Part shown: positions 1-11,292 of the stretch, piece by piece
Position numbering within the stretch: the first letter of the stretch is position 1
Layout: each line of letters starts with the position of its first letter
Assembly: GCA_000507305.1 (NCBI GenBank)
Contig: DF241136.1
Span: 1-64,000 of the forward strand
Reading direction: 5' to 3'
DNA from: Breviolum minutum Mf 1.05b.01
Lineage: Eukaryota > Sar > Dinophyceae > Suessiales > Symbiodiniaceae
Length of the DNA stretch: 64,000 bases
Notes under the pieces: model-generated
The model's database searches: none
Told to the model about the DNA's origin: nothing
What the model saw: the letters and a program-made list of their open reading frames with translations, nothing else
Made by a program: the position numbers and the translations under genes

Positions 1-1254
1 TTTTTCAATCCTGGCACAGGGGCTTCTCCCGGGGTCATGTCATACGGCATATCGTGCGGAGATTATGGCTCTTTGTTCGGCTGTGCATTCCTTCCTGAGG
101 CCTGTTGTTACCCTGGATTGTAAGGGAGTCGTTGACGACGGGAACCGCATGTTGGACGAATTACGAAGTGGTATGCTGCCCAGGCTTCCGACTGAAAACA
201 CCGATCTATGGGCTTTCTTTGTCGAAGGTTTGCAAGGTACTTTCCTGGGTGATGTCATCTTGCGGTGGGTCCGTGGCCACGTTGACTGGAGAAAGTGTGC
301 TGACAGGAACAAAATTGACGCTTGGTACAATCACTGGGCTGATCAGGTTGCGGGTTCGCCGCTTCACTGGTGCTCAAGGCATTGTCAGTTGTATCGGCGG
401 CTTATTAAGGAATTTCGGGACTCCAGAATGCTTGCTGCTCAGGTGTTTGCATTCCATGCAAGAGTAGGTATGGTTTTTTCTGGTGTTAAAGTGGCAGGTG
501 ATGATTCTTTTCCCGTCATGGTACCCAATTGGGCCGGTTTTGGGGTTGCGCAATCTTGTGGGTTTGTCGACGTACACGCCTGCAATGTTTGTCATGTGGG
601 TTTTGCGCGTAAGTTACTTAGGTGGCTTGAGTCGTTGTCTTTCAATCCTTCGAGCTGTTGTGGTCAGCGCCACGACACCTCATGGTTAGAGTTATTCTGG
701 TCTTTTCTGCATACTACGTCCGTTTTGCCACCCATCGCTTTCGAGGGGTCCTGGCGTACGGTGGATGAGGACGAGAATTTGTTGTTTGTGATTCCTCCTT
801 TTCGTGTCCTTTTTCGTACCTGGAAGCGTTGTTTGGATGCTTTGGTGCGCGGTGGACTGGAGTTACCGGTTGGGTCGTTGATCGCTCGTGTCGATTCCAT
901 TGCCCATTTTGGTGGTAAACTTGCTTGTCCGGGTTTTGCTGGCTTTGTTCCGTTGGCCCCCGGGGCGGCGGATGGGCTTGCTTTTCAGCTTTCTGAGGCT
1001 TCATGTCTCCGTGATCTGCGGATCCCCTTCTTTAATTAGTTTCTTTTAGTGGTTACCTGGCCCGCAGAAAACCTGCCTGCCTGGTGACCGGTCTCACGTT
1101 TCTTAGTGAACTTTGAGACGAATGTTGCGTGTTAGTGGTGCACCATTGCTTCAAGTCAAGACCCTTAACCCATTCACCTTTTAGTAGTTACACATGGTAC
1201 ACCATTTAAGAGAGACTATAGATGCCATCACCAGAACTTCAGAAAAAAAAAAAA
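1..1254 (+). mobile_element. 3' end of a LINE-type (non-LTR) retrotransposon
   Basis: The stretch carries an open reading frame with an RNase H-like domain, a short 3' tail (1040-1240) and an A-run at about 1241-1254. This is the expected order for the 3' end of a non-LTR retrotransposon. Its base composition (richer in G and T on the plus strand) differs from the AT-rich intron sequence that follows. It is cut by the left window edge, so the reverse transcriptase part is not visible. It lies antisense to SMC4, with its A-run about 50 bp from SMC4 exon 16, so it appears to be an intron insertion. The right boundary is inferred from the A-run; no target-site duplication can be checked because the left end is outside the window. 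Confidence 0.75.
2..1039 (+). CDS. C-terminal part of a retrotransposon polyprotein, RNase H-like domain
   Basis: The frame is open from the first bases of the window to TAG at 1037-1039; the methionine at 65 is internal, so this is a 5'-truncated ORF of about 345 residues. The first ~120 residues resemble a retrotransposon RNase H domain: AEI near the start, then LDCKGVV, then WVRGHVD, and RNKIDAWYNHWADQVA towards the end. The Glu, Asp and the final N-x-x-AD region are where the catalytic carboxylates of this fold sit. The remaining ~220 residues are not recognised and are Trp- and Cys-rich, as is common in C-terminal extensions of LINE ORF2. The domain would degrade the RNA strand of RNA-DNA hybrids during target-primed reverse transcription. 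No frameshift is visible, so the insertion may be fairly recent. Family-level classification is not possible from this fragment. Confidence 0.7.
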   Translation, partial: FSILAQGLLPGSCHTAYRAEIMALCSAVHSFLRPVVTLDCKGVVDDGNRMLDELRSGMLPRLPTENTDLWAFFVEGLQGTFLGDVILRWVRGHVDWRKCADRNKIDAWYNHWADQVAGSPLHWCSRHCQLYRRLIKEFRDSRMLAAQVFAFHARVGMVFSGVKVAGDDSFPVMVPNWAGFGVAQSCGFVDVHACNVCHVGFARKLLRWLESLSFNPSSCCGQRHDTSWLELFWSFLHTTSVLPPIAFEGSWRTVDEDENLLFVIPPFRVLFRTWKRCLDALVRGGLELPVGSLIARVDSIAHFGGKLACPGFAGFVPLAPGAADGLAFQLSEASCLRDLRIPFFN

Positions 1255-1304
1255 ACAATGTCATGTAACCGCTAAACCGTTACGATGACAACATTGCTGC
1301 TGTC

Positions 1305-4300
1305 CTCAAGGTATTCCAAGAGACCATCTTCGTGCACCGACTGCGCCTGGCCGCCAAGTTCCACAACTGAATTTCTGTGCCGCTGGCCCTCTTTCTATGT
1401 CATCAATATCCTGTAAGCATCTCCACAGACATCTCTTAACAAAAACTGTGCGTTGTACATAATCATGGCAAATTGAGGATAGCAAGAAATCCTGTTCTAA
1501 CATACGTGGTTTCAGATTCCAATTTTCTTTGAAACTTAGAGCTTCGCTATCTCAACCAATGCAGAGATAAATCCCGAGGCTTATCGGCTCCATCTCACTC
1601 GCTCACTCGAAGAAAGCCTTCACTTGTGAACTTGTTCTTGGAGAGTTGTTTAAAATAAATTATTCTATCCACTTAAATCATAGCTTGTAAAACCCCGAGT
1701 CAACAAGTATTTTGGTAAAGGTGTTTCAAGCAAAGGATGCCTGACTGATCCTCAATCTGAATCCCTTTTTACCAACCACTGGAATTTCATTTTTTGACAT
1801 ATTTTGCGAACCAGGCCAAAACAGCCACAAACCCACCATGCTGAACATGGAACTCCTGCAAGCATTACCGTAAATCCTCAATTGTATGGCTGCAAATCAG
1901 TATCGGGAAATCAAAATCATGTGCAAATTCTCGCGGCGCTACGACAAATTCAAACTTTATATATTGAAAACAAACAGTATGTGTACGTATACATAAATAG
2001 ATATACACGTTCCATGCATATGCATAATAATTTGGATTCATTTGGAGCATGATCCTATCAGAGTCTCAACTATCAAAACAATTTATATCATAGTCCATAT
2101 GCAACTATGGATATCCAATTATCTAATTAATCAATCAATTAATTCATTCCGAGAGAACTAACACTTGGACACTTGACAAGCTCAAAATGTTGCTTTCTTT
2201 TCAACAGGCTCCTCAAGAGACGGAGCCAAATTCAAGGCAAACAACAAATAACAAGCTGCCAATCTCTACCCTCTATATAGAAGTCAACAAATGATGTGGT
2301 GAAAATAGAAGGGAAACTTGACTCAAAACACCAGTGACTCTACTAATTATACTACAATACACAACATACTATACCACATTTTAGCTTAGTGCCCTCCAAA
2401 AAATAAACACAAAAGCCTATCCCAGAAAAGCATTTTTTGTTTAACTAAAGAAGGCATTTTTTGTTTAACTCAAATAAACATCTTGAGCAACATATTTGGC
2501 ATTTTTTCAACGTAACTATAGTGATCATCATCTTTCGTCATTGGATTAAACCATGCCATCTTCTCACTCCCAAGTAGTCCCAACACCCTTCTGAAGCGCC
2601 TTAGGTTTCATCAAGGAAATTTGTTCGACCTCACCTCAAGTCACTGTGGACAAATCTCACATGTTGCCTGTTGCACCTGGGAACACCTGGTGGTTGTTGT
2701 TTTTTTTAACAATACCAAAAGCTGCTCTACTAGCATCTTCCAAAGGGTGCTGATTGAGCAACAAATGATGGTGCATAGGCACGCTTCATTGTCCGGTAGG
2801 CTAATCCAGTCCGACGCGTCAAGGATGGAATACCAAGCTCCCAGTGTTCCATCCTTTCATTCATGCTCATTGGCCATCAACCCCATCATGCCTCCCAAAT
2901 TATGGGAGAACAGAAAACACCTTGGTAACCATTAGCTTTCCCAAATAAAGAAAGTTGCTCATCCATCCCAACTTCAACCAACTTGGCCAACTGATATGTT
3001 TCACCCTAGCCAACTGATACCCAAATTTGATACCAATCAACTTTACCATACAACCACCCGGTTGCCGGTGGCCCTGATGCCTTGGAGAATCAGGAAACGA
3101 TTGTGATCCAAATCCACACCACGTTTGCGTAGAAGTTGCACCACCTGAGCACAAGAAGTAGAGATTGAATAGATTGTTTTTTGTGATATCATTTTAGCTT
3201 ATATATCTATATATATCTTATATTTTTTCATTGTATAGATTGTTTGCCTGAAGTATAAGATACATATATATATATATAGATATAAACCATAGTTCGTCTA
3301 AGAACAATTGATCGTTTAATAAATACAGTACTAATTACTATATATAACAACTTATATCTGTACTACTAAATATCATCATTTTACTGTTAGTGGGACTAAA
3401 ATATTATACTCAGCGTATACTCAGATACTCTTCTGGCAATGAAAAAAAAAGGAGCAACTCCATTATGTTCAGTGTGACAAACATCCCAAGAGTGCATTTT
3501 CCCTCGCTATCTTAGCTTCCCTTGCTATATACAGTAAATCTGTGGAATCCATTTTTTTTAGTAGAAACGGTGCCCATAGTCAGCCCTTCAGCTTCAATGC
3601 ATCTCGGAATATGACAAGGGTTCAGCACCACATGGTATGGCTACTAATGGGACTCTTCACAAACAGCAATTGCTGTCCCCGGTCTACAACTCCAATATGG
3701 GATAATCCCAAGTCCGTTAGTGATGACCCAAGTACATCGAGGTCGAGGTATTCAGTAACACAAATAAATATATGTATATAGTAAGATATATATAGTGAAT
3801 GAAACTATGTATTATATAACTATATATATATATAATTAAATGTAAAACGCACTGGGATCGAGCCAACCCTCCATGTTTTTGTTCCTGTTCGCCACTTCTG
3901 CCATTAGGCTGCCCACATCTGTGAAGTTGCTGGTCTTGCCATCCACATAGTATTTGGACTGGTTGTTGCGGAAGGCCTTCACAGCTGAAATTTGTGGCAC
4001 CATGGCGCGGTAGCTGAAGAAAATCTTCCGGGGGTCATTCTGGTATACAGTACAAAAATATATCAAGGATCTGACCTTGTTGTGTTGGAGCTGGGAAAAT
4101 ACAAGCAAATACAGTACCAGTACCTCTTGTTGAAGTGTCAAGTGCTAAAAGCAACAATAACAACAACATATCAGGCTGCCTTATCAGCAGTCTAAATACG
4201 AAACATACAACCGTTGCTTCTCCACAAATGTGATTGTTCCACTTGCCATTCACTTGCCGTTCTCAATGTCTCCTTGTTCCATGTTGCAATCCCATCAGGA

Positions 4301-7300
4301 GTTGGCTGACTTTGTGAATTTCAACACTTTCGGTGATCCATAGTACTCGTCAGCTCAAACTTACCGTTAACATAAAAATGCCAAGTCGGATAAAATATGA
4401 TGAAACTATTTTTGATAAGTTTCCAGGCACACTTTTACACCCAAGAAAGGTACTTCAACTGGTTGCTCGGAACATATGTTTCACTTATATATATATATAC
4501 ACAATAGAGACATAGAGACTATAGACCTGTCATATCAAGGTACACAGTCTTCAAACACAGGGTACCAGTAGGCATCCATTCTGAACAAAGCGTGTGTTTG
4601 CACCAGTAGCATGCAGTACCAAACCCAAACTTTCTTCTGTGCGTGTTTCAAAATTGGGAACCCTAAGAATCCCTTGCTTTCCCAGGATCCAGTCTTAGAA
4701 TTAGTGGAAATCTGAATGGAATTTATCATTGCTAGGAGGTTTGGTGATGTTTGGTGTAAGTTTGACAAATTGTCACCATAGCTCCTGCCACAACCCCCGA
4801 CTTCCACCTCCCGGGTCACAGTGAGAACTGAACCCTCGACCACTTCATAGTCTTCCGGGCCATCACCTCTCATAGAAGGGTACATACCAAACGCATTGTC
4901 GAGACATGATCATGTAGATGACATTACCAATAGAAAAAATACCAAATCGAAATCAGGTCAATTTTCATGGTGCTTACCTTGCCACTTGTGATAAACCCAA
5001 TGTATCAGTTTAAGATGTTGGGCTTCTGTTTGCAAGCAATCATTTGCTTGGCAACAAGAACCACGACCTTGCCTGTCTCATTTGTTTCCAAGTGGTTTCT
5101 ACAAACTTGTCCCTGGCCCAACCTGTGTCCAGAATATCTTGGAACGTCACCTCAACCTGGCTGACAAATCTTGGTCACTTACAACCGCATGCATCGCATG
5201 TATGTACAAAACATCCAAATCATAACCTACAAAGTGGCTGGTGTTGCAAACCTTCGACTCGAACTAAACACAGGTCAAGCAGCTTTAGCACTGTTGAGGT
5301 TCGGCATAGCATTGGAGCAATGGATAAGTTCCGACACCTGCAGCGCATGGTGATGGATTTGGGCCTCCCTGGCCGGCCCCGTTGATCAGCCATACTACTG
5401 TGTGTTTAGTGTTTATATGTAGAAAAAAGATACTTACAACTTTACAATGTATATGACACACAACACATACATATATAGGAGCATATGTATTCATCAACAT
5501 ACAACAACGCCTAAGTCAAGCTTATCATTGGAGGAAGTTGCCCCATGTTGACGAATTATGGTAAGGTAAGGTCGGGCGATGTGATCATTATCTGCCCGCA
5601 GTATGTCGGGTAGATACCTGTCCCACTATATAACAATGGAAATTGAAGATTAACAAGAGATGACTCCTAAAATCATCAAAACAAAGAGCTTCTTAGACGA
5701 TTGCATCGTGAGATTAGCATGCAAACCATTTGGACCTACATCACATAACCTCAAGATCGCCACCTTGTTGAGGCGCATCTTCTTGGCACGTTTGCCAAAG
5801 ACGAAAAGCAACGCATCGATCGTGTTGGACCTGAAAATACAGGCAGGTCAACATGCTAATAGCAGGAGATGATGGAGTCATGTTCAGGTCATTTGAACCA
5901 AAAAATACTCAAAACATATCATGAAAATAAAATATATCAAACTATTTATAGCAGATCGTAGATGATATGATGAATTGATGGCATAAAATCATAACATAAT
6001 GTGGCACAACAACAACAACAACAACGAGGCTACTGATGAATTACAAAATGATACAATATGCTTCATCCGAGTAGCATAATTTTCATATAGGAATACTACA
6101 GCATTACAAATAGACAAGATATAGTCAAACAGAATACTATGCCACACAGCAAAAACAATAAACATGTAACATGTACATATAAATATATATATATACATAT
6201 ATAACTCCATAGCAACGCCATAGCTTGAACATACGCAGGCATGCTGTACTAATATATCTGAAATGTAACAAAGTCACACAAAACATTGAGATATGACATG
6301 AAATACATCAACAAAGATATTATATATAATTTGCAAAGATTCAGCACACATACAGTAATTGCTCAAACAATAGATAAGATACATGTTAATGATAGGTACC
6401 AGTATAGCAGTATAGCATCATAGGCTATGTCATAATACAATATCAGGCAAGCTAAACCGTTTACAGCAAATGATATGAAACAGTAAAGCATCAAATATGT
6501 TATACTGTAGTCTCCACACCTAAACTGCTTACCATCACCTGAGTCACCAAGCTTTCCACTTCCATTCGGCCCAACGATGGATGAAAAACCTCAGGCGCTT
6601 CAGCTGAAACTTTTTGGATACCCTCCACGGAACGAGGAAAGATATCCCACCAAACGGGAAAACTGCAAAATCATCGACTCAAAAGGTGCCGGTTACCTGG
6701 AGGATGTCCCAAAAAATGCCAAAATGACCTGCAAAACTTTGCAGGGGCACTGAAGGAAAGTACTCATCTAATCATCTAACTTTCAGAGTGCAAGTGGCTA
6801 GAACAGATTCAGCAATCATGTGAAAAAGATCAAACTGCTTCTTTACTTCTTCATTCGCAATTTATATCGTTGCGTGCAGTCCATGAGATCCATAAGTATG
6901 ATGCCGGATGTAGCATCATACCATGTCAGGCATAGGGTTTCAAATCCTGCCCCCAGGTTGATCGACAATCGCATATCAAGGGCCAAACTCTTGTGGAAAG
7001 GACCAATGACCTGCCACTGTGGTGGTGAGTTGTGGGAGACTGCGGGGTACAAGCACTGCAACAACATGAAACGCCAGAAAACAAGAAATATATTTAGTAC
7101 AAGAAATGAATCAGAAGCAGCATATCTCGTTTTGCTATGATGTTGGTTGTCCCAGTGTCCAATAGACCTACCTGAAACATCCTGAACCAACTATCTACAG
7201 ATATTATCATCCTTATCATTATACTTGTTTCCATCAATATTCTATAACTCTAATATTCTATGTATACGTATACAAATCGCGGTGAGTGAACATATTTACA

Positions 7301-10300
7301 AATGCTGGACTCCCTACCGAACCTCTTGGAAGGAATTGTTTTCTAATATGTGGTCAACTGTGACAATGTGAGTATACACTGGTAACTTGAAATTACACAA
7401 TGCATTTTCGCAACCCCATCGGACCCCGTGGTAGAAATGTCAAGAGATATTATTTCCAGACCTCCCATCTGGGGTTGCGTGTTTTTTGCGTCGGTAACTC
7501 ATGTTTTTTGCGACGGTGGCTAGTTTTCGTGTTTTTTGCGACAGTTGCCGTGGGAGGTGTTTTTTGCAACGGTTGCGGGTGTTTTTTGCGACGGTCCTGG
7601 TGGGAGGGCATGTTTTTTGCGACGGCCGGCCATGTTTTTTGCATCGGTAGGGTGTGTTTTCTGCGTCGGCGGTGTTTTTTGCGACGGTAACCCATGTTTT
7701 TTGCGACGGTTGGCGCGGTCCCCCTCCCGGTGCTCTTTTCTGTGGGTAACCCATGTTTTTTGCGACNCCCTCCCATCTGACCCACCTTCACTCCACCGTA
7801 GGATTTGAAGTTTTCCAGGACGATTTGTCGAATCATCAACCGGGAAGTCGGGCCCTGACAAGGCTGACAGTGAGTCCTTTCTGATGCTACAGGAGGCTGT
7901 GAATGATTCGATGAAAAAAGAGACACTGACACTTGAAGGACCTAGATATACTTACACCAATCACATGGTTGGTAGAAAATAAGGTAATTACAGAGGCTAG
8001 ATGCTGGTCCAGGTCAAAACATGTCCCAAAAAGAAACAACACAAACAATGGGAGTGCGGGTGCAGTATATAGGGATCGGAACAACGAATGGAAAAGTGCA
8101 ACTCAGACTTGCGAAAGAAATATACTCGTCAGAGCTTATGTCATTCCGTGTCTATATTGTATACAGGTTCCACTGAAAGCCAACATGGAACCCCAAATAT
8201 CACCAACTGAGCTTTGAAATGGGAAATCATGTTCGAAACCTACAGTCAGTACATCTTTTAATCTTTTGGGTTTCAGCCGTTTAGGGGGATTGTGCTTCCA
8301 ACGTTGGCCTTCTTCTCCTCAGGCACTTTTTCTGGAGCAGAAGCCTCGGCCTGAACGGAAGAGTCCAAAGCTTCCATAACCACTAACAGACATCTATCCA
8401 CATCTATCCTGAATCCTCAAAAAAAATGGAAGTCCACGATCAGATTTGTACAGCTTCTGACCTGACCGTCCATTCGACTCCACCACAATCCACAACAATT
8501 TACTACTGTATAGAATGGATAAACATGAAAAACGTTTTGATTCAATCATTGTTCACGAGACGGTGCATTTACAAACTTGAAAGCATAGAATTGTATAGTT
8601 GCTTGTCCATGATCATTCACCCTGTTGGGGGGTGAACTTCTATACAATTAGTTCATGTTTCTTTCGGTCCTAAAGATCACTTCTCAACCCCAGCCTCTTT
8701 AGCACTATGAACCTCCTCCTCCTGAGGCTCTTGTTCAACTTTCTCTTCGTCCTGCCGCCGTGTCAAGCAAAGTCTGGTGGGATAGGTGTTCAGTTGAGAT
8801 GAAGGGTTCCTGGTCCTCGCTAGACCATACCATACATTGTGTATGATGCGCAATATCTCTCTCTATATATATATATATATCTCAACATATATTATTTGTG
8901 CATGTATCCATACATATGATAGATTTGCAAAATTGAGCAGATAACCAATTGCATGTCATATCTCTAACATCAACCCTGATCAGCTGTGTAAATCACATAT
9001 ATCGGTGCTTCTGGCCCTTCAAAACAAAAGAACACACAGACATAGACACAACACCAAACTTTAAATACAAACACATCATATTCTAGTCTTGGATATGTTT
9101 GTAAAAATAAATAAACATATTCAGGATACACAGGATGATAAAGTAGCTGGATGAAGTGAAGCGAGCAAACGATTTGACTTTGCAGAAACTGATTGTGGCC
9201 AACGATGGAGCTGTGAACTGCAAAGAGTAGGCTGTTTTCTTCACTCAGCAGTGGAGATGCTTATGACTCAAAACACATAAACACATGTTGGAAGTTGAGG
9301 GCTCTTGAGGTAGAAGGCTTTCAACCCCAAACTAAACATGATTCATCAAGATTCAATTTGACAGTGATATGCATGGGTCTTTTGTGCATTGTTGTTTTTT
9401 CGGGTAAACTATGTTAATTCATCACAATTCATCAACCTGAAGGGACATTAGTTGGAGGATTCAGGATTCTCAAACTCTTCACCTGTGAATTTCTGAGGTC
9501 CTGGTCGTCTGCATCATGTGCCTCTTCACCTTGTTGCTCTACTTCTGCCTCTGCCTCCCAGGTGTGGGATGACACAGGTTAGAAATTGAAACTAGGTCCC
9601 CTACGATGAAAAACGTGTGGGAATATGTGTGTTAAGGCCATGATGATAGCCAAAGGTCAAAATCAAAAGATGTCGAAAGTGCTTTTGAAGAAAATCAATT
9701 CAATCGCCACTCTCCGAATCTCTCTTGATTCTTCTCAGCTGGCTACATATCAGACTTGCTCACTCTTTTAACATGTTTTTTTCTTCGGAATGCCGGACTG
9801 ACAACATCTGGACTGACATTTCATTCTTTCTTGGAACAACATCTCAAGGTCCCTCCAGAATGGATCATGAATAACCCTATAAACCTCTACTGCTCAATGC
9901 CAGCTTTGGCCAACCAACCCACGGCTCATCACGCTGCAACCTTGTAAATCAAACAAGCACTTCCAGGTATCATTCAAGCCCGTTTATCAATTTCCCTCCG
10001 TCCAACTTAATCAACAAGCTACAGATTTACTATGTCCAGCAATTTTCCACCAAATCGGCAAAAAGCACCTCGACGTCTTCCTCCTCTGCTTCATCAGTCT
10101 TCTGGCGTTTTGCCTCAGCTGCTGGGGTTACCAAGTCATCGGAAATCCTCGCATAAAACGTGAGTTCTGAACCAGATTTCACCAACCTTGCAAACAAAGA
10201 AAGGGTAATTTCATCTTCCTAGTTTGCAACTGCACGACCAAATCGTATAAAGAAAACATATAATAACTTTACAGTGGCTGGACTGCAACAGTAACCACAA

Positions 10301-10388
10301 TGACCTGCAAATCTTAAGTCTCTTCATGGGCCAAAGTGACGGGTTCTTTGGCATCTGTTGACCGCTTGTTGTTTTTGCGCGGTGCCAT
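1305..10388 (-). CDS. SMC4: SMC4, condensin ATPase subunit, N-terminal ~307 residues in 16 exons (gene continues past left edge)
   Basis: This is the condensin core ATPase that compacts chromosomes with SMC2. Exons (high to low): 10388-10321, 10147-10069, 9554-9483, 8751-8695 (or 8689), 8350-8303 (or 8309), 7854-7786, 7010-6989, 6589-6553, 5830-5764, 5337-5284, 5156-5123, 4866-4808, 3976-3896, 3144-3081, 2634-2587, 1366-1305. Joined phases agree throughout. Exons 1-5 encode a charged, Glu/Lys-rich tail beginning MAPRKNNKRS. Exon 6 carries IRQIVLENFKSYGG, exon 7 (22 nt) VIGPFHK, exon 8 the Walker A GPNGSGK, exon 9 LLFVFGKRAKKMRLNK, exon 13 FRNNQSKYYVDGK, exon 14 GVDLDHNRFLILQ, exon 15 EVEQISLMKPK, exon 16 HEDGLLEYLE. 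These are diagnostic of SMC4 rather than SMC1, 2 or 3. Donors include GC (after exons 8, 10, 14; possible after 4, 5) and GA (after 1, 16). Hinge, coiled coils and the C-terminal ATPase half must lie left of the window. The start was chosen as the first in-frame ATG of exon 1. Confidence 0.96.
7472..7768. repeat. Array of eleven dispersed 17-nt units flanked by 11-bp direct repeats, inside an SMC4 intron
   Basis: The unit TGTTTTTTGCGACGGT (with minor changes such as gcgTcggt, gcAacggt, gcATcggt) starts near 7479, 7501, 7529, 7557, 7579, 7610, 7632, 7654, 7672, 7694 and 7753. Period is mostly 22 bp, with longer steps of 28, 31 and 59 bp. The block is bounded on both sides by CCTCCCATCTG (7461-7471 and 7769-7779), which reads as a target-site duplication. 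The insert begins 17 bp downstream of the donor of SMC4 exon 6. No coding capacity is likely; the apparent Lys/Thr/Asn-rich frames are produced by the repeat. The ambiguous base at 7767 lies at its edge, so the last unit is uncertain. Confidence 0.8.
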
Positions 10389-11184
10389 GACAACTTTGAA
10401 CCTCGGAACACTGTTGATTCGATGATGGCCTTGTTGCTCCCTTTATGACGTCACCTGCACCTGTCACCTCTCTCTTTGTGCCTTGGATTTTTCCAAGCAT
10501 GTGAGATGAGATGCCTTCAAGAGGTTGCAAGTGTCTTCCCTCTGTCATCTCGTTGGTTAAACACCAAGGCTGCGGAAAGAACTACTTGAATTGTTTCAAG
10601 TATCTTCCTGCGATCATCAAACAATGGATATATCGTATATAGCTAATTTTGTGCATATATCATTACATAGAGATGCTTGCAAGAGCATGAAAGCATCCAC
10701 TTATCACACGACAATACATCAAAACACGACAAGTATCTGCCGGGCACCCCAAACACAAAAAGTGTCGGCCGCTGCAAGCAGCTTCACACGGTATGTGAAC
10801 GCAGCGCCGAATAGCAAATGTCAGCCAAAATGGCTACAACCATCGGGTTGTGCATCCTTGTACTGAATTATGATAGGCCAGGAGCTTCCTACATCCCTAC
10901 ATGTAGAATCTCTAACATAGAATGCACATCGACTTCCAAAACATACCTCAAAACCAGCTTTCGAGGATACAAAACCTTCAAAAGTTTTTACTCTAATTGT
11001 AAGGCTCTTAATTGCAATAAATGTGTGAAATCAATTCCAAAATTCCAAATCTGAAAATAAGTTTTACTTTTTACTCATCTGCACAACCCCCCACATTCCT
11101 CACCTGGGTCCGGGATGTGATTCTTTCAAATTTCCCAACACCTGAAAGGCGTTGGAAAAGAACTGGGTGGTTGATTCTGGAACC
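10389..11184. other. 5' flank of SMC4; no gene recognised
   Basis: Upstream of the SMC4 ATG the sequence is unremarkable. No TATA-like element can be singled out from the AT-rich background, and dinoflagellates rarely use one. AG dinucleotides upstream of the ATG could serve as the trans-splice acceptor. A GC-richer patch at 10740-10860 holds the spliced-leader-like match and a short plus-strand open frame that I cannot support as a gene. Confidence 0.3.
10823..10840 (-). other. Possible relic of the dinoflagellate spliced leader
   Basis: On the minus strand the sequence reads GTTGTAGCCATTTTGGCTGA. Fifteen consecutive bases, GTAGCCATTTTGGCT, match the core of the conserved 22-nt dinoflagellate spliced leader. 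The flanks (TT in place of CC upstream, GACA in place of CAAG downstream) do not match. It lies about 435 bp upstream of the SMC4 start codon and on the same strand. It is not followed by a donor GT, so it is not an intact SL RNA gene. A 15-nt chance match is unlikely in a window of this size, but the core is partly self-complementary, which weakens the case slightly. Confidence 0.5.
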
Positions 11185-11292
11185 TACTGTTGATGGAAGA
11201 AATCCGGCTAACCAGTTGATAGGTAGTTTATCCCATTATTTACAGGGTTTATTACATCCCAAGCGGTGCAGGAGTTCTTCCACCAACAGTAT
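11185..11292. mobile_element. MITE family A, copy 1
   Basis: An inverted-repeat element of about 108 bp starts TACTGTTGATGGAAGAAATC and ends with the complement GAGTTCTTCCACCAACAGTA. Both ends abut TA. The interior shares ACCAGTTGAT and TTTACAGGGTTT with the copy at 50007. The right arm has a few substitutions, so this copy is somewhat decayed. Confidence 0.75.

Noticed and set aside
7472-7768. CRISPR array
   Set aside because: Repeats with variable spacers look superficially alike, but unit spacing varies from 18 to 59 bp, spacers are only about 5 bp, and the sequence is eukaryotic intron.
7450-7932. Long minus-strand open frame rich in Lys, Asn and Thr
   Set aside because: Only the first part (7854-7786) is real SMC4 coding sequence; the rest is translation of the dispersed repeat in the intron.
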